From Actinomycetota bacterium (lineage in GTDB: Bacteria; Actinomycetota; CADDZG01; WHSQ01): 5,404 bases of DNA. Below the pieces are notes generated by a model. It ran no database searches, was not told the origin of the DNA, and saw nothing but the letters and a program-made list of their open reading frames with translations. The stretch lies in NCBI GenBank assembly GCA_016781115.1, contig JADDQX010000142.1, positions 1-5,404 of the forward strand. The letters are read 5' to 3'. The position numbers and the translations under genes were made by a program. Positions 1 to 5,404 of this stretch are shown here, in pieces. Each line of letters starts with the position of its first letter. Positions within the stretch are counted from its first letter, which is position 1.

Positions 1-944
1 TTCTTGTCGTACCAGAAGAAGCCCGTGTCGATGATCTCGGGAAGTTCTTCACCGTTGATGGCCTTCATCGACGCTGCGACGACCTGCTCACCGATGCCGA
101 CCGGGTTCTGTGTGATGGCGCCCGCCATCACACCGCTCTTGATCGCGTCGATCTGGGCCTTGCCGGAGTCGAAGCCGACGATCGTGATGCCCTTCTTGCC
201 GCTCTCCTCGACACCCTTGACGACGCCGATGGCCGAACCCTCGTTCGATCCGTAGATGCCCTTCACGTCGGGGTTCGAGGCGATGATCGACTTGGTGATG
301 TCCGCTGACTTGGCTTGGTCTCCCTGGCCGTACTGGGGCGGCAGGAGCTCAATGCCCGGCGCATTGGCCTTCATCCACTCCACGAAACCGTCCCGGCGGT
401 CGATGCCCGAGCGGCTGGTCTGGTCGTGCACCACGAGGGCTACCTTTCCCTTGCCGCCGAGCAGTTCCGCCATGTGCTTGGCCGCCTCGGCGGCCGCTGC
501 CTTGTTGTCGGTCGCGGCGGTCGTGACCGGAATGTCACTCTCCACGCCGGAGTCGAAGGCGACAACCGGGATCTTCTGCGTCTCTGCCTGCTCGAGCAGC
601 GACGCGCTTGCCTTGGAGTCCAGCGCGGCGAATCCGACCGCGTCAGGCTTCCTGGCCATCGCGTTGGTCAGCATCGTGACCTGCGCCTCGACGTCCTGCT
701 CGGTCGGGGGGCCCTCGAAGGTGATCCTCGCTCCCTGCTTCTCCGCCTCCTGCTCGGCGCCCTTCTTCACCGCCTGCCAGAACTGGTGCTGGAAGCCTTT
801 GGAGACAATGGCGATATACGGTTTGTCGCCACCACCCCCCCCACCGCCGCCCGCTCCGGTGTCGGCACCGGTGCCGCCGCGGTTGCATGCGCTCACCGCC
901 AGGATCAGCGCGATCGCCAGTACTGCGATCCTCTTCGTGTGCAT
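1..944 (-). CDS. Sugar ABC transporter substrate-binding lipoprotein, RbsB type (3' end cut by window)
   Basis: Extracytoplasmic sugar receptor that delivers ligand to the permease and ATPase encoded just upstream. Translation from the ATG at 944-942 stays open for 314 codons to the window edge, so only a short C-terminus is missing. The N-terminus has K4-R5, a hydrophobic stretch (about residues 6-17) and a lipobox V-S-A-C with Cys20, so it should be a membrane-anchored lipoprotein, as expected where there is no outer membrane. A Gly-rich linker follows, with eight Gly at 32-39. The mature domain begins near Y43-IAIVSKGFQHQFW and shows the periplasmic-binding-protein type 1 pattern of the ribose/galactose family: FDSG at 130-133, TDN at 145-147, then SGIDRRDGF and IVGFDSG. 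The start is supported by AAAGGAG nine bases upstream. The family is clear, but ligand identity cannot be read from it; the neighbouring enzymes suggest L-fucose or a related sugar. Confidence 0.93.
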   Translation of the reverse strand, partial: MHTKRIAVLAIALILAVSACNRGGTGADTGAGGGGGGGGDKPYIAIVSKGFQHQFWQAVKKGAEQEAEKQGARITFEGPPTEQDVEAQVTMLTNAMARKPDAVGFAALDSKASASLLEQAETQKIPVVAFDSGVESDIPVTTAATDNKAAAAEAAKHMAELLGGKGKVALVVHDQTSRSGIDRRDGFVEWMKANAPGIELLPPQYGQGDQAKSADITKSIIASNPDVKGIYGSNEGSAIGVVKGVEESGKKGITIVGFDSGKAQIDAIKSGVMAGAITQNPVGIGEQVVAASMKAINGEELPEIIDTGFFWYDK

Positions 945-1021
945 CTGCTGAGACTCCTTTGTCAGGGGCGGATGACGGGACCTCATCGTCGAGGGTCGTG
1001 ATGTTCGGCCCGACCGACGGT
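945..1021 (-). other. Intergenic gap between permease and binding-protein genes, with a possible mRNA hairpin
   Basis: This 77-base spacer is the second-largest gap in the run. I see no convincing promoter and no GC-rich stem followed by a T-run. A modest hairpin can be drawn on the minus strand at 997-979: GACCCTC pairs with GAGGTC with one bulged C and a six-base loop. An overlapping 5-bp inverted repeat (GATGA/TCATC, 971-987) is an alternative. Such a stem could shift transcript stability between the permease and binding-protein segments, as known for other binding-protein operons, but here that is only inference. Confidence 0.3.
953..960 (-). promoter_or_regulatory. Ribosome binding site of the substrate-binding protein gene
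   Basis: The minus strand reads AAAGGAGT, with the GGAG core at 957-954 and nine bases to the ATG at 944. It is a good Shine-Dalgarno match and fixes the start. The binding protein thus has its own initiation site and does not depend on coupling to the permease, as suits a protein needed in excess over the membrane complex. Confidence 0.75.
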
Positions 1022-2026
1022 TCAGGCTGCGCGCTTCCGCGCCATGTCGGCGTAGACGGCCACGATGATGACGCAGCCGAGAATGACGTTCTGCCATTCC
1101 TGTGGGATGGACATGATCTGCAGGCCATTGTTGAGGACGGAGATGATGAGCGCGCCGATGACGGTGCCGACTATCGACCCTTTGCCACCGGTGAGCGAGG
1201 TGCCCCCGATGACGACCGCCGCGATCGCCTGCAACTCGTACCCCATGCCCGTCGCTGGCTGCGCTGAGCCGAGGCGGGCGGAGATCAGCACGCCGGCCAT
1301 GCCGATGAACAACCCGGCCAGCGTGTAGATCACGATCTTCCACTTCCGGGTGTTGATGCCAGAGAGCGCCGTCGCCTCCTCGTTGCTCCCGATCGAGTAG
1401 GTGTAGCGACCGAGGATCGTCTTGTTGAGCAGCACAGCCGAGACGACGGCGAGGACCGCGAGGATGATCACGGCGTTCGGCACGTCGGGAACGATGTTCC
1501 CGGTCGAGATCTTGGAGTAGCTGGGGTCGTCGGTGAAGTAGATCGGTGCGCTGCCGGAGATCACGAGTGCTAGGCCCTGTGCGACGAGCATCATCGCCAG
1601 CGTGGCGATGAACGGCGGCAGCTTGAACACGGCGATGTTGACGCCGTTGATGAACCCGATGAGGCCACCGAAGAGAATCGCACCGAGTACGCCGACCGCC
1701 ACCGGCAGTCCCGTGTTCACGATCAGCACGCCGGAGATCACCGCGCACAGCGCCATGCCGGTGCCGATCGAAAGGTCGATGCCGCCAGTGATGATCACGA
1801 ACGTCGTACCGAGTGCCAGCGTGCCGATGACCACGGTGGAGAACAGGATCGCGGTGAAGTTGGAGAAGTTCAGGAAGTTGGGGCTCATCGCCCAGAAGAA
1901 GACAACGATGACGATGAGACTCGCGAACGCGAGGAACTGCTGGAGCCGTTCCCGCAGGGTGGTGCCGATGGCCTCGGTCGCGGTGTGGTGTTCCTTCTTT
2001 TCCGGGGTGAGCGTCGACGCTGTCAC
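1022..2026 (-). CDS. Sugar ABC transporter permease, RbsC type (BPD_transp_2 family)
   Basis: Integral membrane subunit, 334 residues, forming the translocation path for a monosaccharide, probably as a dimer. Hydrophobic segments are visible at about 31-47, 58-80, 90-103, 107-134, 138-157, 184-201, 230-250, 266-277, 283-299 and 312-327, after a polar N-terminus of about 28 residues. Family hallmarks are TGGIDLSIG (80-88), the cytoplasmic coupling stretch around RYTYSIGSNEEA (207-218) followed by LSGINTRKWK, and VVIGGTSLTGGKGS (271-284). The start is GTG at 2026-2024, overlapping the ATPase stop as GTGA, with AGGAA (2035-2031) four bases upstream. The overlap predicts coupled, near-equal translation with the ATPase. 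Length and motifs are normal for RbsC-like permeases. Substrate is not readable from this gene; L-fucose is inferred from the operon. Confidence 0.95.
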   Translation of the reverse strand: MTASTLTPEKKEHHTATEAIGTTLRERLQQFLAFASLIVIVVFFWAMSPNFLNFSNFTAILFSTVVIGTLALGTTFVIITGGIDLSIGTGMALCAVISGVLIVNTGLPVAVGVLGAILFGGLIGFINGVNIAVFKLPPFIATLAMMLVAQGLALVISGSAPIYFTDDPSYSKISTGNIVPDVPNAVIILAVLAVVSAVLLNKTILGRYTYSIGSNEEATALSGINTRKWKIVIYTLAGLFIGMAGVLISARLGSAQPATGMGYELQAIAAVVIGGTSLTGGKGSIVGTVIGALIISVLNNGLQIMSIPQEWQNVILGCVIIVAVYADMARKRAA

Positions 2027-3639
2027 GGGCTTCCTGCCTTCGTCGTGGTCGCGGTAGCGACCAGGTCCGACTCATCCAGACCTAGCTCTGCGGCGTCCTC
2101 GGGATTCTCGTCCGGTCTCAGCGTCGCAAGATGCATGACGCTTTCCTGGGTCGCCTCGTCGGCGGACAGCTGCCCGGTGACTCGCCCCTCGCTCATGACC
2201 AGGATGCGATGCGACATGCGCAGCACCTCGGGCAGCTCCGAAGAGATCATGATGATGGACTTGCCTTGCTGAGCGAGATCGTTCAGGAGGCGGTAGATCT
2301 CCTCCTTGGCGCCGACGTCGATGCCGCGGGTCGGCTCATCGAAGATGAGGATGTCGCAGTCCTTCACCAGCCACTTCGCGATGACGACCTTCTGCTGATT
2401 GCCGCCGGAGAGGTTCCTGGTGGTTTGCGCGATGGACGGGGTCTTGATGCGCAATGCCTTGACGTACTCCGTGGACTTGGCGCGGATCGCCTTGTCCTTC
2501 ATGAAGCCGAACGACTGGAACAGCTCCTGAAGCGAGCTTAGCCCGATGTTGGCGTTGACCTCTTGCTGGAGCAGCAGGCCGTACCTCTTGCGGTCTTCGG
2601 ACAGGTAGCCGATCCGGTACTTCGCCGCGTCAGCGGGGCTCTTGATGTTCACTTCCTCGCCCCGCAGCCTGATCGTGCCTGATTCGATCTTGTCGGCGCC
2701 GACGATCGCGCGCGCCACCTCGGTGCGTCCCGCGCCCATCAGGCCGGCAAAGCCGAGAATCTCGCCCTTCTTGAGGTCGAAGCTGACGTTCTTGAGCAGG
2801 TGCTTCGTCGACAGCCCCGACACGGACAGCAGGACCTCTCGATCCTCCTGCACACCCTCCGGCTTCGCCTCGACGGAGATCTCCCGCCCGACCATGAGAG
2901 AGATGACTTCCTTCATGGTTGTCTCGCTGGTGTTCACGGTCCCGACGTACCGACCGTCGCGGATCACGGTGATGCGGTCCGAGATGACCTTGAGCTCGTC
3001 CATGCGGTGGGAGATGTAGATCACGCCGGTGTCGGGCTGCGCGAACCGGCGGATCAGGTCGTGCAGGACCTCTACCTCCCGATCGTTGAGCGCCGCCGTG
3101 GGCTCGTCCATGATCAGCACCCTGGCGTCGTAGGCAAGGGCTTTGGCGATCTCGACCATTTGCTGCTTGGCGACCGTCAGCTCGCCGACGACCCACTTCG
3201 GCTCCAGCGACAGGTGCAGGCGCTCGATGAGCCTCTTGGCCTGCGCGTTGAGTTTCCGCTCGTTGAGGAAGAAGCTGCCGCTGCGCGGCTCGTGGCCGAT
3301 GTAGATGTTCTGCGCGACCGTGAGGTCGGGCATCAGGTTGAACTCCTGGTGGATGATGCTGATCCCGAGCTCCTGGGCGTGCTTCGGGCTTTGCGGTTCG
3401 TACGGTTCCCCGTTGAGGAAGAACCGTCCCTCGTCGGCGGTGTGGATGCCGGAGAGCAACTTCATCAGGGTCGACTTGCCGGCGCCGTTCTCCCCCACGA
3501 GCGCCAGGACCTCACCCGGTCGCAGCTCGAGGTGCATGTCCGAGAGCGCCTTCACGCCGGGAAAGCTCTTAGTGACCCCTTCCACCTTCAGCAGCAGGGG
3601 TCCGACTTGGGCTCCCGCTGCGGTCTGCTTCTGCTCCAT
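2023..3639 (-). CDS. Sugar ABC transporter ATP-binding protein with two cassettes, RbsA/MglA type
   Basis: Cytoplasmic ATPase, 538 residues, that powers monosaccharide import with the downstream permease. Cassette 1 has Walker A GENGAGKST (49-57), Q-loop Gln98, a family-type signature LTVAKQQ (154-160), Walker B VLIMDEPT (174-181, Glu179) and H-loop His211. Cassette 2 has a degenerate Walker A, GLMGAGRTE (299-307, no GKS/T), a good signature LSGGNQQK (410-417), Walker B ILIFDEPTRGID (430-441), and Ser-Ser (466-467) where the H-loop His would be. This asymmetry is usual in the family. The ATG at 3639 was chosen because GGGAGGAG lies just upstream, it shares one base with the mutarotase stop (TGATG), and homology begins a few residues in; the reading frame is open further upstream, but that part is shadow of the mutarotase gene. 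About 30 residues after the usual end (from about 509) form an acidic then Thr/Ala-rich tail. Confidence 0.95.
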   Translation of the reverse strand: MEQKQTAAGAQVGPLLLKVEGVTKSFPGVKALSDMHLELRPGEVLALVGENGAGKSTLMKLLSGIHTADEGRFFLNGEPYEPQSPKHAQELGISIIHQEFNLMPDLTVAQNIYIGHEPRSGSFFLNERKLNAQAKRLIERLHLSLEPKWVVGELTVAKQQMVEIAKALAYDARVLIMDEPTAALNDREVEVLHDLIRRFAQPDTGVIYISHRMDELKVISDRITVIRDGRYVGTVNTSETTMKEVISLMVGREISVEAKPEGVQEDREVLLSVSGLSTKHLLKNVSFDLKKGEILGFAGLMGAGRTEVARAIVGADKIESGTIRLRGEEVNIKSPADAAKYRIGYLSEDRKRYGLLLQQEVNANIGLSSLQELFQSFGFMKDKAIRAKSTEYVKALRIKTPSIAQTTRNLSGGNQQKVVIAKWLVKDCDILIFDEPTRGIDVGAKEEIYRLLNDLAQQGKSIIMISSELPEVLRMSHRILVMSEGRVTGQLSADEATQESVMHLATLRPDENPEDAAELGLDESDLVATATTTKAGSP

Positions 3640-4064
3640 CAGCTCCTCCCTGCCTCTACGGGAACTACGCCCTTTCGCAGGATCGCGTTGCCATAGGTCC
3701 GTGTCTCGCCCGTCCGCACGACGAGGTACGCCTCGGCGGCCGCCCCGTAGAAGTCGGTCCGCGAAAGGAACCGGACGTCGCCCTCGGGAACTCCGGCCGC
3801 GGCCGCCAATTCGTCTTGCACGGGCAGCCGGGAGCCGTCGGCTGTGGCCATCAGGTCGAGCGACGGGGCGTCGTCGAGCGGGACGACGGAGCGGATCGCG
3901 GCGAGTACAGCAGTCGTCGACAGTCCGGGGAAGGTGAGCAACCGCTGGGCGAGCCGGTCGGCGGGGAAGTGCGCGTCGGCCAGCACCACCGCGTCGGAGT
4001 GGCCCATCGCGTCGAGGTGGGCCAACAGGTCTCCCGTGAGCAGCGGGTTGATTCCAGTCAGCAC
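3639..4064 (-). CDS. fucU: FucU-type L-fucose mutarotase (RbsD/FucU family)
   Basis: Cytoplasmic enzyme that speeds alpha/beta anomer interconversion of a free sugar, giving the dehydrogenase the anomer it uses. The protein is 141 residues, matching RbsD/FucU (about 140). It opens with the family pattern MLTGINPLLTGDLL, then MGHSDAVVLADAHFPAD (20-36) with His22, Asp24, Asp30 and His32, and ends with FYGAAAEA (105-112), TGET (118-121), YGN (124-126) and LRKGV (129-133). DAHFPA and the C-terminal FY...TGE..YGN..L+KGV block look closer to E. coli FucU than to RbsD. The usual GHGD is GHSD here. The start is the second of two tandem GTG codons (4064-4062), five bases after AGAGGAG; starting at the first leaves too little spacing. 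The frame is open upstream to 4148, but that stretch has no family similarity. It overlaps the ATPase start by one base. Activity on L-fucose rather than ribose is inferred from family and neighbours. Confidence 0.88.
   Translation of the reverse strand: MLTGINPLLTGDLLAHLDAMGHSDAVVLADAHFPADRLAQRLLTFPGLSTTAVLAAIRSVVPLDDAPSLDLMATADGSRLPVQDELAAAAGVPEGDVRFLSRTDFYGAAAEAYLVVRTGETRTYGNAILRKGVVPVEAGRS
3643..3650 (-). promoter_or_regulatory. Ribosome binding site deciding the ATPase start
   Basis: The minus strand reads GGGAGGAG, followed by CTG and then the ATG at 3639-3637. It lies inside the last codons of the mutarotase gene and is the strongest Shine-Dalgarno in the window. It supports the internal ATG over the much longer upstream reading frame. 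Confidence 0.8.
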
Positions 4065-4069
4065 CACAT

Positions 4070-4076
4070 CTCCTCT
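4070..4076 (-). promoter_or_regulatory. Ribosome binding site of the mutarotase gene
   Basis: The minus strand reads AGAGGAG, then ATGTG, then the second GTG (4064). The five-base spacing favours that GTG over the one directly before it. An ATG also lies between the site and the start, but it is out of frame and only one base from the site. The first two bases of the site are the end of the inverted repeat at 4075-4092. Confidence 0.65.
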
Positions 4077-4092
4077 GCACGTCGGCGTGCAG
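4075..4092 (-). repeat. Perfect 7-bp inverted repeat abutting the mutarotase ribosome binding site
   Basis: The minus strand reads CTGCACG-CCGA-CGTGCAG: two perfect seven-base arms around a four-base loop, with its last bases merging into AGAGGAG. In DNA it could be an operator for a dimeric repressor next to the start of the transporter part. In RNA it would be a compact hairpin touching the Shine-Dalgarno and could tune initiation. The symmetry is seen directly; both functions are inference. It is not followed by a T-run, so it is not an intrinsic terminator. Confidence 0.5.
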
Positions 4093-4149
4093 TACAGAAC
4101 CGACCCCATCACGCGGGAAACGCAAGTGCAACCGCCGTGCCGTAACAAT

Positions 4150-4196
4150 CGTGGCGAGGACCTAACCCGTCACGGTCGCGCAGAGTCGTCGCCACG
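4150..4196 (-). repeat. 8-bp inverted repeat spanning the lactonase stop codon, possible weak terminator or processing stem
   Basis: On the minus strand CGTGGCGA (4196-4189) pairs perfectly with TCGCCACG (4157-4150). The 31-base interval contains the lactonase stop codon and a nested 4-bp pair, GACC (4178-4175) with GGTC (4162-4159), so an extended stem-loop can form. The 3' arm is followed by ATTGTTA, which is T-rich for this DNA but not a proper T-run. It could cause partial termination, stabilise the upstream transcript, or be chance pairing in GC-rich sequence. Because the loop is large, I give it low confidence. Confidence 0.35.
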
Positions 4197-5042
4197 GTGG
4201 AGCTGGTAGACCGAGGTCGCCGTGCCCCGCAGGATCATCGACTGCTCGTCGTACGACAGCTCGCCGACGAGCCTTGACATCACTCGCCACGTGCCGGCGT
4301 ACCCGTCGCCCGGGACGGTGATCGGCCAGTCACTGCCCCACATCAGCCGTGGGGGGCCGAACAGCTCGAGCGCCGCATCCCACGCGGGGCGAACCTGTTC
4401 GATGGACAGCGGTCGACCCGGCACCTGAAGTCCCGACACCTTCGCCGTCGTGCCAGGGTGAGCCGCCACGTCGGCGAGGACGCGACGCCACCGAGCCCAG
4501 TCGTCTCCACCGAACGGTGGTTTGCCCAGATGGTCGACGACGATCCGCAGGTCGGACAGTTCCGCCGCAAGCTGGGCCGTTGCCGCCAGATGCCGCGGCC
4601 AAGCGTCGGGGACGTCGAACGCGAGGCCACGCTGCGCCAGGACGCCAAGGGACCGGCGGACCGTGGGGAGCGTGAGGAAGTCATCGCGTCGGTCGTTGTG
4701 CACCAGGTGGCGCACGCCGCAGAACGAGGCGTCCTGCTGCCACCTGTCCAGCTGCCGTTCGGCGACGGCCACGTCGTCGAGCTGGACCCAGCCGACTACC
4801 CCCACGACCCACGGATGGCGACGCGCGATGTCGAGCATCAGCTCTGTGTCCCGCTCGGAGTCCTCGGCCTGGACGAGAACCGCCTCAGCGATCCCGGCGG
4901 CGTCGAGCTCGGCGCGAGCCTGCTCCGGCGAGAAGCTCGCGTGCAGAGCGCCCATGTCCGGCGTGAGCCACGCGTAGTCGCTGCTGCTGAGGTCCCACAC
5001 GTGGAGGTGGGCGTCGATGCACCGCGGCGGGGCGGCGCTCAC
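4170..5042 (-). CDS. Amidohydrolase-superfamily lactonase (COG3618 type), probable L-fuconolactone hydrolase
   Basis: Probable cytoplasmic TIM-barrel hydrolase, 290 residues, opening a sugar lactone: L-fuconolactone to L-fuconate if the pathway assignment is right. It has the N-terminal metal/active-site motif IDAHLHVWDL (9-18; His12, His14), then LVQAEDSERDTE (56-67), VVGVVGWVQLDD (79-90), GVRHLVHND (109-117), VVDHLGKPPF (168-177), KVSGL (201-205) and the C-terminal MWGSDWP (234-240) with Asp238, all in the order typical of COG3618 enzymes. Characterised members include L-fuconolactonases and other sugar-lactone hydrolases. The start is GTG at 5042-5040, overlapping the upstream reductase stop as GTGA. 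The frame is open to 5228, but the extra residues are Arg/Gly-rich shadow of the reductase gene. No strong Shine-Dalgarno is visible, so initiation probably relies on coupling. The superfamily is near certain; the exact lactone is inferred from the FucU and reductase neighbours. Confidence 0.88.
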   Translation of the reverse strand: MSAAPPRCIDAHLHVWDLSSSDYAWLTPDMGALHASFSPEQARAELDAAGIAEAVLVQAEDSERDTELMLDIARRHPWVVGVVGWVQLDDVAVAERQLDRWQQDASFCGVRHLVHNDRRDDFLTLPTVRRSLGVLAQRGLAFDVPDAWPRHLAATAQLAAELSDLRIVVDHLGKPPFGGDDWARWRRVLADVAAHPGTTAKVSGLQVPGRPLSIEQVRPAWDAALELFGPPRLMWGSDWPITVPGDGYAGTWRVMSRLVGELSYDEQSMILRGTATSVYQLHRGDDSARP

Positions 5043-5404
5043 ATCCGCACCAGCCCCTCGGTCACGAGCCGGGCCCACAGCTCTTCCGGAATCGGTGCGC
5101 GGACGCGCTCCGCGTTCTCCTGCACGTGCCGTGGCTCGGCCCCGCCCACCACGACTGCGGCCACCGCTGGGTCGCGCAACGGGAACTGCAGTGCCGCCAC
5201 CGGCAGCGCGACGTCGTACTCCGCGCACACGTCCTCGATGCGGCGCGCCCGCTCCAGGGTCTCGGCCGGCACGTCTGCGTATTCGTAGCGTGCACCGGGA
5301 CCGGGTCGCGGCGAGGCCAGCAGCCCCGAGTTGAACACCGCCGCGGCGACGACTCCCACGCCTGTGGCACGACAGGCAGGAATCACCTCGTCCAGCGCCG
5401 GCTG
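5039..5404 (-). CDS. Aldo/keto reductase, C-terminal part; probable L-fucose (D-threo-aldose) 1-dehydrogenase (5' end outside window)
   Basis: The frame is open from the window edge for 121 codons to TGA at 5041-5039. That is about the last third of an aldo/keto reductase, which is usually around 310-340 residues. In visible-residue numbering, ALDEVIPAC (3-11) leads to GVGVVAAAVFNSGLLASPRP (15-34), a pattern I associate with the L-fucose dehydrogenase / D-threo-aldose 1-dehydrogenase group. AALQFPLRDPAV (70-81) and VVVGGAEPRHVQEN (84-97) follow, the latter being the usual cofactor-phosphate region. The expected reaction is NAD(P)-dependent oxidation of the sugar at C1 to the lactone, directly upstream of the lactonase step. 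Its stop overlaps the lactonase GTG by four bases, so the two enzymes are likely made together. The nucleotide-barrel N-terminus and catalytic Tyr/Lys/His are not in view. The fold family is confident; the substrate call rests on similarity pattern and context. Confidence 0.82.
   Translation of the reverse strand, partial: QPALDEVIPACRATGVGVVAAAVFNSGLLASPRPGPGARYEYADVPAETLERARRIEDVCAEYDVALPVAALQFPLRDPAVAAVVVGGAEPRHVQENAERVRAPIPEELWARLVTEGLVRM

Larger units (their letters stand above)
4065..4169 (-). other. Intergenic gap between lactonase and mutarotase genes: candidate internal regulatory region
   Basis: This 105-base spacer is the largest gap in the window and separates the two enzyme genes from the mutarotase/transporter genes. 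It holds part of a long-range stem (4150-4196), an ATTGTTA stretch after it, a TTGCACTTGC direct repeat of TTGC near 4130-4121, and the 4075-4092 inverted repeat. I looked for a sigma-70-like promoter: TTGCAC and TTGCGT are possible -35 boxes, but no good -10 stands 16-18 bases downstream; TGTACT (4096-4091) is the best hexamer but is poorly placed. A promoter here is possible but not shown. Confidence 0.35.

Noticed and set aside
299..467. Degenerate second cassette of the ATPase as a sign of gene decay (residue numbers 299-467 of that protein)
   Set aside because: A non-canonical Walker A (GAGRTE) and missing H-loop His in cassette 2 are normal for RbsA/MglA-type double ATPases; the frame is intact and cassette 1 is complete.
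971..987. GATGA/TCATC inverted repeat as a terminator between permease and binding-protein genes
   Set aside because: The stem is only five base pairs, no T-run follows, and termination here would cut the binding protein off from its transporter.
4091..4130. Sigma-70-like promoter (TTGCAC or TTGCGT with TGTACT) upstream of the mutarotase gene
   Set aside because: No -35/-10 pair has acceptable spacing; the best -10-like hexamer is more than 20 bases from the candidate -35 boxes.
3640..4131. Upstream extension of the ATPase reading frame (about 164 more residues)
   Set aside because: The extension is Arg/Gly-rich, shows no family similarity and overlaps the mutarotase gene in another frame. 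The ATG at 3639 has a strong ribosome binding site and begins just before conserved sequence.
4065..4148. N-terminal extension of the mutarotase to an ATG at 4148
   Set aside because: The family begins at MLTGINPLL-like sequence, the GTG at 4064 has a well-spaced AGAGGAG, and the extra 28 residues have no family pattern.
5043..5228. N-terminal extension of the lactonase frame
   Set aside because: These 62 residues are low-complexity Arg/Gly/Ala in the shadow of the reductase gene. The GTG at 5042 makes a standard four-base overlap and begins near the DAHLH motif.
4458..5288. Long plus-strand open frames opposite the lactonase and reductase, and similar ones at 2800-3696, 256-951 and 315-1001
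   Set aside because: They are antisense to genes with clear family motifs, contain no recognisable domain, and are expected by chance in GC-rich coding DNA.

Overview
The window is GC-rich DNA, with strong G/C preference at third codon positions, GTG used for three of five visible starts, and GC-rich ribosome binding sites. This suggests a high-GC actinobacterium, although no marker gene fixes the taxon. All genes lie on the minus strand, so transcription runs from base 5404 towards base 1, and both end genes are cut by the window edges.

In transcription order: (1) the C-terminal third of an aldo/keto reductase resembling L-fucose (D-threo-aldose) 1-dehydrogenase, 5039-5404; (2) an amidohydrolase-superfamily (COG3618 type) lactonase resembling L-fuconolactonase, 4170-5042; (3) a 105-base gap with inverted repeats; (4) a FucU-type sugar mutarotase, 3639-4064; (5) a double-cassette sugar ABC ATPase of RbsA/MglA type, 2023-3639; (6) its RbsC-type permease, 1022-2026; (7) a 77-base gap; (8) a lipoprotein sugar-binding protein of RbsB type, 1-944, missing only its extreme C-terminus. 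The pairs 1-2 and 5-6 overlap by GTGA, and the pair 4-5 overlaps by TGATG, so most of the run looks translationally coupled.

The set reads as uptake plus the first steps of non-phosphorylating (oxidative) L-fucose degradation. The binding protein and ABC transporter bring in the free sugar, FucU interconverts its anomers, the reductase would oxidise it to the lactone, and the lactonase would open that to L-fuconate. Fuconate dehydratase and the later enzymes are not visible and would be expected outside the window. The transporter half has the same order as the enteric rbsDACB operon, with a FucU-like protein in the RbsD position. A name-based annotation would probably call it a ribose system; the enzymes argue for fucose or a close relative such as D-arabinose or L-galactose.

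No RNA gene, mobile element, CRISPR array or clearly novel system is visible. The points worth a second look are the substrate assignment, the inverted repeats around the enzyme/transporter junction, the G8 tract in the binding-protein linker and the C-terminal tail of the ATPase.
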